From: Rhinopomastus cyanomelas | Taxonomy: Eukaryota; Chordata; Aves; Bucerotiformes; Rhinopomastidae | Assembly: GCA_013400115.1 (NCBI GenBank) | Contig: VXBP01002338.1 | Location: forward strand, 62,001-126,000 | Length of the DNA stretch: 64,000 nucleotides | Direction of reading: 5' to 3' | Part shown: piece by piece, positions 55,095 to 64,000 of the stretch | Numbering within the stretch: position 1 is the first letter of the stretch | How the letters are laid out: every line of letters begins with the position of its first letter | Notes under the pieces: generated by a model | Seen by the model: only the letters and a program-made list of their open reading frames with translations | The model's database searches: none | Told to the model about the DNA's origin: nothing | Made by a program: the position numbers and the translations under genes

Positions 55095-58000
55095 TACTTA
55101 CCTGATATCTGATAGTTTTTATTTGTCCTCCTTCCACTCTCTGATGTGCAGCTCTAGGATGTTCCCCTCTGATCCTTTTGCAGACAGCTAATAATTCCTT
55201 TCAGCCTTAACTAAGCTTCGTGATATTTGTCCGGCAGGGCAAGATGCCTTGTCCAGCTACAGTGTCTTGTTGGCTTGACTTACGCGGTGGTGGAGTTGCT
55301 TGGGGTTTTGTGATGCTCTCTAGACATCTGAAGCTTGAACAGAGGAAATCTGGGCCCTGATCCATTTTATTACAGAGAAAGTAGGTACTTTATAGCTTTT
55401 GTGCAGAGTTTACCTGTTTGGACCACTTAATTTAATTCTCTCAGTGCTAGTGCAGTCAAATGGTAAACTTATGCAGAACCTTTCCTCTCAAGGGCTCACG
55501 GGGTGTTGTGGGATTTCCATGCACACTGAATTGAAGCCAACACTAGTGTGGGTAGTAACAGGCATTTCAGACTTGAGCTGCAGCTCCAAAGTCATTTGGT
55601 ATATCTGAAAGCAGCAGGAAGAAATGTTAGTTCAGCAAATTATGGCCATTAATGTGGTGTGAGATGGTCACTCTGTAACCCACCCAACTCTTGTGTGGGG
55701 TGCTGCCAAGGTAACCTACAAGTTTTAGTAAAATTTATCAATAGCCTTTAACAAATACTGGAAGAGCTGAGAGCTTCCCATGTGCCCTCCCCAACCACAC
55801 GGTTGAATTTTGAGTTTTATTATCGTTCAGTGCAGATTTCTGTTGAGGAGGGTAAGAGTCTCTGTAAGCTGTACCTGCAGGTAGGAGCTTTCCTTCCCTG
55901 CACCCTTCCCTCCTCACAAATTATTCAGAGTCTCAGATTTTAAATACTTCAATTCTTCCTAAACACACTTGAGAGCTGATGTGGGATGGGTTTGCTTTAA
56001 CTCTGAGGGGGAGGCCTGTGGGCTGGATATATCTTTTATCATCAGCTACCAGTCTGTGTTGGTGGAACTTGCTTCCAGCCATTATTATTTCAGCCTTTTC
56101 TTCTCCCCGCTACTTGCCCTTTCCCAAGGCCCCTGTAGGGAAGATGGCCCTGCCCCATTAACTCAAGCCACTTAGCTAGAGCAGCTAGCTCCTGGCTCTG
56201 CGTTCTTTGCCCTGAAGTTGTCTAAAGAGGAAAATGTGCTTCCAGGGGTAACTAGAAACCTTATTGGCAGCAGCTGTAGACTGGGGGATGCCAGCTGTGC
56301 CCAGCAAGGATGATCCTGCTCTTGTGGCTCTAGGATGCTTTGGAGGACAGTTCTTTGAATTATTCTGAATGGTTTGATTGTTTTTGTTGTTTTTTAAATG
56401 GCCTCAATCGCAGTGGTTTGTAGAATTGATTCCTTACTGCCTTTTTACCCAGAAGGTACTGTTAGACATGAATAGACCTTTCAAATTCAGCTCCATTGAA
56501 AATAATGGAATTAGTCTGGGCTGTTGTTCCCATTAAGGAAATCAATCTTGTTTTGAAAACCGCTGTGCTTTTGAGAAGAGCAGAACTTGACTGGAGGGAT
56601 CTACCTTTCCACTGGGCAGAATTCCCCTGGAGACATCTGCTCTTGGTGGGCATCCCTGGCTGTGCTCTTGGGCAGCACTAGCTGTGCTCTTGGTGGGCAG
56701 CCCTGACTGTTCCCTTGGTTTGGGAGAGATTCACTGTGATTTTCTTGTTTTTACTGTTGGAACTGGCATTTCCTCGGTAGTTTTATACTGTTGCTGTTGT
56801 TAGTTTATAATGTTGATTCCTTTCCGCTCTTCCTTTGTCTTTTATGACACTTATGTTGGGTCATGGACAAACAGTTATGTACTCCATGGTTTTATTTTCA
56901 GTAGCCTCTATCCTCGCAGACTGTATTTCAGAATTGTCTCCCACTTTTCCTCTGCCAGAGCTGTTAACTGCTCCTCTCTGTTCATTCACAAGAACTTATT
57001 ACTGCTGTTGGGTCTGCGATGGCCACTTTCCAGAGCTTCTTAGCCCTTTTAGAGCCAATTTTTTGCTTTCCTTTGTTGGACACTGAGTTGTTGGGATGTC
57101 CTCGATGATCTAATGACTAGAGGCTGTGGGTCTGTGGAAGCCATGGATTTCTTGCTGGCAATCCTGAGTAACGCAATATTGTGTTGGCTGCTTTGCTTTT
57201 CCTGCTTCTATAGCTGTTCTGCTATATTTATATATATATATANCTTCTGTAGGAAATAAATCATTGTTGAGAGAGGGCAAAATTACACTAAATTGGCAGC
57301 TTTACCAAAGGTATGATGCCTTTGATTGATTAGTTGTCAATGAAAAGGAATGTACTAACCACAATGAAGATTAAGCACGTTAAGACGGCTAAAAATTCAA
57401 GTTGCGGAAGTGTTTTGCGGTTTGGAGCCTCTTCCAGAATTCCAATTTTCAAAATGCCAAGTATTTGTTTTATTTTATTCTTTGGGAGCCCTCTGGATGT
57501 TTTGGAAAACGTGAGTCCTTTAAAAAAAGAAAAGAAACAACAAACAATTGAAACCCAGTCAGAAAATATTTAGCGTTCACAGTTTATGAATTAGGTAGAG
57601 AGAGGTTATTTTTTGTTGGTGATTAATCATGAGTTTGTGAGCTGCATTAGACGCTATTTACAGAAAGCGAGCAGCAGAAATAGTGGTAGAATTATCCTGA
57701 ACCTCATAATTACTCTTTGGGTCCGATTTTACATTGCATCTAACATGCAGGAATAACAGCAGCATGTTTTCCAGCCAATTATTATTTAGGTATTTAGATA
57801 GATACATGTACAAGAGAACATTCTAAACTAAACAATCAATGTCTTTGGAGGGGACTAGGAATTCTTTTTATTTTTTTTTCCAAAACCCCTTTTGTAACCC
57901 TGCCCTCCTCTCCCACTGCCTCATTCCTCCTTTTCTTCTAGGAGGCAGGAGTTCACAGAAACAAATACCTGGGGGCTTTGTATGGAATCCCTGTTGGAGT

Positions 58001-60846
58001 CCTCCTCAATGCTCCTCATAAGTGACCTTTCAGAGCCCTTTTATTGCTCTTCTCTCCTATTGGGGGATGCCCAGTTTCGCCTCCTTTGCTTCACTTCCCC
58101 TCTTTCCAACTGCTAAGTCGTCCCAGTTTACTTAACAAAGAGGAACGGAAAGGAGCCCGAGGAGCTGCAGAGAGGCTGCTCAGTCCGCTCTGAGATGCAG
58201 ATTAAGTGGACTTCTCCAGGGGAACAGGAACACACTTCTTGGCCTGGGGTATGCAGCATGGGAACATAGAGCACCAACAGGCTGGGTCTGACACTGCCAT
58301 TACGTGAGACACAACTGCCTCTGCTTTTGTGTCTAGTTTTCATCTTGCCAGTTGTCTTTAAAAGACCTCTAATTGTGTTTCCTTTGGTCCTTTCCTAAAT
58401 ATCAGATAAAATGTGTTCCTTTTCTCCTGGGGAAACTTCTCTCCATATCCGTACAGGTCCAGGAGTATCTTTCTTAATCATCTCCTTCACTGTGAAGATG
58501 AAGAGGCAAATAAAATGAAATGCCCCAAGCCTGATGACAGTTAAACTGCTCACGGTCACATTGACCAGTGTCATCTGCTTCTTTCTATTCCACTCTCCCT
58601 TAGGCAGTGGTTTAGAGCTGGACTGTGAGCTCTTTAACGTGATCTCTGTTCTGTGCTTACATCGCACCAGTACCTGGGACTTGTAGCCATGACCTTGAGA
58701 AGACCAAGGAGCACATTTTCAGTCCTGCTAGCAGATGATGTACATCAGGCTTGTCTGACCATGGTCATTTGTCAAACACTGCAGCCTATGGTGGGACTTT
58801 GCTGTTGAAAGCTGCCCTGTGTGGTGCCCTGTGAAGCTGAGGCCGTGAGAGCCCTCCTTCTCCTTGCAAAGGCAAACAGAAGTTATCGGCAAGAAGCTTG
58901 CTGTTAGGCCCTGCTGATGCAGCAGGATTTTGTGGGCCCCCATCTTGGGGCAAAAATACACAGGGGGAGCCTCACATTTGCACCTACTGTAGCTGTATTT
59001 CTCTGTTCTCTTCTGTTTTTGGAAGGGAATGAGGCTTTACCTACAAAACACTCAGCAGTCATGTCTCAACAACTTTGTGTTCAGCAGGCCTTACGCAGTG
59101 GGACTGCATGGAGAGGGCAACCCTGAAGGAGAAGGTTGGCTGTGGGTGAAGGAGCCAGCTCAGTTTTCTCTGCCCTCTTGTTCTGCCTTGCACCTTCCAA
59201 GCTTTTTGGATGTTGCTTGTCACCATTGCTTGTGTGGTGGCCCCAAAGCCTTTCTGTGTTTCCACATCATACTCTACCCCTGTGGTCAGCCACAGCTATG
59301 GCCTTTTACCATCCTGGATCAGGGTGAGCCAATGTGTGCATCTGCTGCCACTCCAGCATGCAGTCTGCAGGCACCACTTAGCATTGCACTGGGCGAAGCG
59401 GCATCAGGACAGTGAAAATTTCATCCAGCATGTTGGTGTCAGGTTCCCATCAAGAGGAGAGGGGCTTCGCCTCTTACAAGCAGAGCTGACTGGAGATGAA
59501 AGTCTTTAAACTACAATAAATGGGGAGCTCCAAGTTATCATTTTTAGAACTGCATTTCAGGCTATGGCAGCTCTTTAAACTGATTTCAGTAATGAATAAT
59601 TAAAGCATAAAATACAAGAACAGTAAATATTTCATTAAAATACTAAACAGAAACTACGAAATCTGTTGCAGACAAAGGAAGCTTTCTATTTTCTCTCTCT
59701 TTTTTTCCCCCCTCCTTTCCATTGTCTTTATCCTATGTGATCTGTGCAAGGAGCTGTTCAGCCATCAAATCAGTGTCTGCCATTAGAAATCCGTGTCTTC
59801 TGAATTGTCCTTTGTAGATAAATTTATGGTGTATAAAGCTTCGGATAATTTTACCTAGTATTCCTTTCCTTGAAGTGCTTGTGGGGCTTGTAAACACAAC
59901 AGGCTGAGAAGCTTCGTAGCTGTTCTGTCGAGGAAACAAAGATATGTTCATGCTCCAGTCAGAAGTTATGTGCTCAATAGTGGTCAATTAGTGGCTAAAA
60001 GACACAAATACATAGAGTTGCAGTGTGCATTCACTATTAACATTAATAAAGCTGCCACGAAAATGGCTGATTAAGAAGTGGGAGAAACCTAGGCAGTACC
60101 TAAAAAAATTAAAGCCCTTTGAGTTCTTTTTTCCTAGATTTCTCCCCCTTCACTTCCCCATTTTGTGGACTTAAAAAAAAAGAGAGAATAGATTATTTAG
60201 GGTCTCTCTGTAGTTGAGTCAGATTAGATATTGGTTGAGGCTGTGTTTACTAATCAAGGCTGCTAATTACAAAGTGCTGTTCATTTCCAAGAGGTATTCA
60301 AGCAATCCTCGCTCCAGCCCAGCAAGAATGAAGAGATAATGTGTGTAACTGGGAGAGGGAGAGCAAGCATTGAAGGCTGATGAAGGTCTGATTTCCATTT
60401 AAAAAATGAAACAAAATCTAATCTGAGGAATGAGAAGGAAAAAGAATAATGCATTAAAGGGTATTTATAGACAGTGTGGATCTTTCTTCTGCATCAGAGT
60501 ATCTCAGGTCAGGGGGACCTGCCCCATACCTGAATGTTGTTGCTGGTAGAGACCCTCTGTCCATGTGAGGTGGTCTTCTCCAATCACTGGTTTTCTTGTA
60601 TTGGAACAAAAGACACAAAGGGGTTCCAGAGTTCCACTCTGCCATCCCTCCTAAGGCCACTGAGGGTGACATGTGCCAAGCCAGGCTTCCACAAGGCCAA
60701 ACCCTGGAGATTGTTTCTGATCTTTTCTTCCTATGATTGTTCTGATCATTGACCAGAGACCTTCCCAGGTAATTGCTTGATTAGTCACTGTGGTTCTGAT
60801 GTCAGGGTTCACTTGGGGTTAAATAGAATAAATTGGCTGCTGCAGC
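55095..60846. other. 5.75 kb repeat-poor DNA, no gene recognised
   Basis: This is one of the longest stretches without CR1. It contains a (TA)7 run ending in an N (57229-57243) and AT-rich, homeodomain-site-rich blocks at about 57590-57800 and 59740-60010 that could be conserved non-coding elements. Open frames (for example 58395-58667 minus, 59029-59415 plus) have no recognisable domain. Confidence 0.5.
57229..57242. repeat. (TA)7 microsatellite, followed by a single N
   Basis: Fourteen bases of TA repeat are followed by one unresolved base at 57243. Confidence 0.9.
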
Positions 60847-61247
60847 ATCATAGAACAGCCACAGTTGGAAGGGATCTTAAAGATCATCTAGCTTCAACCC
60901 CCCTCTGCAGGCAGGGACACCTTCACTAGAGCAGGTTACTCAGGGCCCCAGCCAACCTGCCCTTCAATACTGCCAGGGATGGGGCAGCCACAGTTGCCTC
61001 CGGCAACCTGTTCCTGCATCTTAGCACCCTCATAGCAAAGAATTTGTTCCTCATATCCAACCTCAGTCTCCTGTCTTCAAGCCTGTGACCCTTTCCCCGT
61101 GTCCTTTCACTACCACTCCTTTCAAAAGCCCACCCCCAACTTTCTTGTAGCCCCCTTCAGAGATTGAAAAGCTGCTCTAAGGTCACCTGGGAGCCTTCTC
61201 TTCTCCAGGCTGAGCAACCCCACCTTGCTCAGCCTGTCCTCATAGTT
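60847..61247 (-). mobile_element. CR1 3' fragment, another subfamily
   Basis: It shows tcatagaacagccacagttg, gaagggatcttaaagatc, cactagagcaggttactcag, ggggcagccacagttgcc, tctcttctccaggctgagc and tcagcctgtcctcatag. It is 5'-truncated, with a decayed coding part. It is the only CR1 in the last 8.9 kb. Confidence 0.9.
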
Positions 61248-64000
61248 TTAAGTGCTTGAATGAAGCCCCAAATCTGAGTGAAATGCAGAGTGCATGGGAG
61301 AATTTAACACTGAAAAATGTGATTATTTTAAAAAATCCCAGAATTCCAGTGAAACCAACAGAGTTGAATGTGAATGTGACATCTTGTTGATCTCTGACTG
61401 TTCTTGGGACTGGGAGCCTGGAGCTGCCCAGGTGGGAGACCAAGAGGGCAATTCTTATATCCAGAGGGGTGAGTGGCACAGAGTTGGAGAGATGCAAAGG
61501 AAAGTTTCATGCTCCACAGCACCAGAAGAGTGGCTGTGAGCAAATTTAGACGGCTACCATGCCTGTGGGCTTCTTGAGTCAAGTTTTTTCAGTCATCAGC
61601 CCCAACCCAAGCCCGGTTTCAGGTGCTCATTCCCGCTACATGTTCAGCCTCTTAACCCAAGTGCTCGAGTCCCAAGGGACTTCTGAATATTGGCTGATGC
61701 TTGTCAAGCACTTGAAGATTAAATATCTTGCGTGTGAATGGGTTTTTGCTTTTCTTGTACCGAACTCAGATGCAAAGGTGATGAAGCTGGTATAAATAAG
61801 CATAATAATTTTTATTGATCACCAAAACTAAAAGACCTATCTGCAACTTTCTGGGGGATTTTCGGTGCCTGATTACTCATTTATGTCCATATAATGGTGT
61901 CATAATCTAGTTGGCAGAAGAACTGGGAGGAGATTGTAGTTTTTCATGTAATTCCTGAAATAATAGTTGATTATATCCAGTTGCTTGGTTTAGGGTGAAA
62001 AAAAAGCCTTTATTGGTTGTTCGGGGTGGGATCAACACCTTGAGTATGTTTGGAGCACTCCTTGGCTCTGCCAGAATTGTGGTTTACAGGCTAAAGCTTT
62101 GTTTTATTTATGATAAACCTCTCCTTAGGTGACCTTTCAGAGTTGGGTCGTTGTTGTTTTGGCTCTTTTTTTTAAACAACTGCCATTATCAGGAAAAACA
62201 GCAATCCTAAAAACAATGGGCCCTTATCCTTGAGTTAAGTTTTTATAAATATGATTTAGTTTTTCATTCCTAAACGAATGAAACCCCCTAATTGTAAAGG
62301 ATTGCAGCTTTCAGATAGCACTGCTATGATTTCATTTGTCACTTGCTACCTGTATCTGAGTCACTACTAAGCAAGAACATACAGGGAGCTCTTCTCTTAG
62401 ATATGTGGCAGGAGGCCGCCTGATGTTTCTCGATTGCCCTCTGGTAGTGACATCTTGAAGGGTTTGGTCCTAATGAGTTAAGAACACAAAAGCACTTTCA
62501 ATTTAACATATATTAATACATTGTGGTTGTTAGTCCTTTTGCTAATTTATTATCATTATTATTTTTTTAAATCTGTCATTTTTTACCAGTTTTGGAAACA
62601 TTTTGAACTGGCTTGATAAACCAGTCTTTTCTTTGACAGCCCTTTTGATGGGCTGCAATATAATATTACAAACTATTCCTGCTCTGCCACGAGAAATGGT
62701 CAGGACTGAATTGGTGACGTAGTCCCAACTGGGATGGAAACACTTCCTTATTAAGGAGTTCCTATCAAGTATCCTGCAAATCCTGATGAATAGTTTGATG
62801 CTGCTCTCGTGATGGGAGAGGAATTGTTGAGCACCTGAACTCAAGTTCCTTTCAACACAGTTGTGTCTGAGCTCTGCTGGAGGCAAGGAGATGATGCTCC
62901 ACAGATTGACAAGACCCTGTCCTGGAGGGATAGATTTGGGTGAGTGAACTGACAGGGGTTCCAGTTCACAGACTGGGCTGGAATTGTTAATTCTGGTAGC
63001 AGGAATGTGAAACACAGAATTCCTGTTTTTGTAGGAAGAGACACAAGAGAGAGAGAGGAGGCCATCATGTTGAGAAGCACTTGTCCCCTCAGAGCTGACT
63101 CCAGAAGGAGCAATGCGTTTTTTCTTTTTTCCATTTTGTCTCTGGTATGTGCTTCAAATATTTAAATGTAGCATGGAGGGGGGAGGGAACAATCCTACCC
63201 AAAAAAGGCAATTAAAAGATTAATTATTAGTTCTGAGAGAATTTGGAATAATTTTGGTATTCAGTCTGGCTGTGATTAGCTACTGGGTGAATACAAAATT
63301 AGGTCATCTATTATGTAAATAGGATGAGACATCCACTAGCTTTAGCAACAAATGCTTTGGAGGCCTGAAGGGTATGGATTCCCGAATGGACTCCAGAAGC
63401 CTAGTTGGTTCTGTCTGACCCTAGTTTCCTTCTCTGTCACATGCCTGCCTGAGCATGGAGCAAATACTTGAAACCACTGGTAGATAACCCACTGCCTCCA
63501 GCTGTGGCCTCTTCAAGGCAAGGCCTGATGTTCTCAGATACTTTGAGATGAGCCTTCTATGGGGGAAGACTCGTTGCCTGCAGTGCAACTTTCTGCTGTA
63601 GTTCAGCCATGTTACTCAAGCACATCCTTTAGAGACAGACAGAACAAATTGAGGTGCATTAAGTAAAAAACCACCTTTAATAGATGCTCAATGGCTACTC
63701 TGTGTGAAGCTCAGAGCACTCAGCGCTGCCTAGGATCATGGCCTCTATTCTCTTGACATGACTCTTGCTAACTCCTGGTTCTGCATTTGTAATTACAAAT
63801 GCCAAACCTGATTTTGCTCCCTTTGAGGATAGCGAGAGCAGTAACAGGTCCATTATTACTAGTCAGAACAATTATGTAGCTCTTAAGGAAAGGTGTGGGG
63901 GGGAATTAATAATAAAATCAAGCTGTTGGATTCTGCTTTCTTGTGAGAGGGACTTGCCCACTGTGGGTATCTGCTGTGTGAGGCAGCGCTTCATGGCAGC
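61248..64000. other. Unannotated repeat-poor DNA to the window end
   Basis: No gene or interspersed repeat was recognised. AT-rich blocks (for example about 61795-62300 and 62470-62590) look like ordinary intron or intergenic DNA. Confidence 0.45.

Noticed and set aside
59029..59415. 129-codon plus-strand open frame
   Set aside because: No domain was seen, overlapping frames are open in parallel, and the length is compatible with chance in 64 kb.

Overview
This window is vertebrate nuclear DNA, almost certainly from a bird. It holds about 37 CR1 (chicken repeat 1) LINE pieces with the typical avian 3' tail, plus one endogenous-retrovirus LTR. There are no bacterial-style operons, no tRNA or rRNA genes, no CRISPR array and no multi-exon protein-coding gene I could assemble. 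The only long protein-coding frame I trust is CR1 reverse transcriptase. By my coordinates CR1 covers about 12.1 kb, or 19% of the window. That is high for a bird and recalls CR1-rich lineages such as woodpeckers and hoopoes; this lineage link is inference.

Layout. Positions 1-57 are a CR1 tail cut by the window edge. Positions about 340-2030 are a CpG island broken by a 21-base N run (782-802) and a single N (1089). A consensus splice donor lies at 1132/1133, so the island probably carries a non-coding first exon of a plus-strand gene, with most of the remaining window as its first intron. I cannot name the gene. From 58 to 6805 there is no CR1, but a decayed five-unit tandem repeat lies at 4289-4722. 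From 6.8 to 34 kb scattered CR1 copies lie in otherwise unannotated DNA. The largest is a 1.5-kb internally deleted copy at 17750-19292 that keeps part of its endonuclease region. A nested CR1-in-CR1 lies at 24673-25473, and a perfect 17-bp hairpin at 32430-32472.

At 34186-35718 there is a 1.5-kb retroviral LTR on the minus strand. Directly beyond it is a primer-binding site that matches 18 bases of the 3' end of tRNA-Phe. The LTR has a TATA box, a polyadenylation signal, internal repeats and its own CpG-rich block. Only a few hundred bases of the proviral leader might remain, and no viral gene is visible.

From 36 to 55 kb CR1 density is highest. It includes a 471-codon uninterrupted CR1 ORF2 fragment (47450-48865) with a complete reverse transcriptase domain, a second nested insertion with a 4-bp target-site duplication (52255-52752), and a four-piece CR1 mosaic (53497-55094) that contains a 50-N assembly gap. 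From 55.1 kb to the end the DNA is repeat-poor, with one CR1 at 60847-61247. It may hold regulatory sequence, but that cannot be shown without comparison to other genomes.

The parts do not form a pathway. The picture is an intron or gene-flanking landscape shaped by successive CR1 waves and one retroviral insertion. I found no convincing undescribed functional system; the strongest leads are the LTR, the nested-insertion history and the promoter island.
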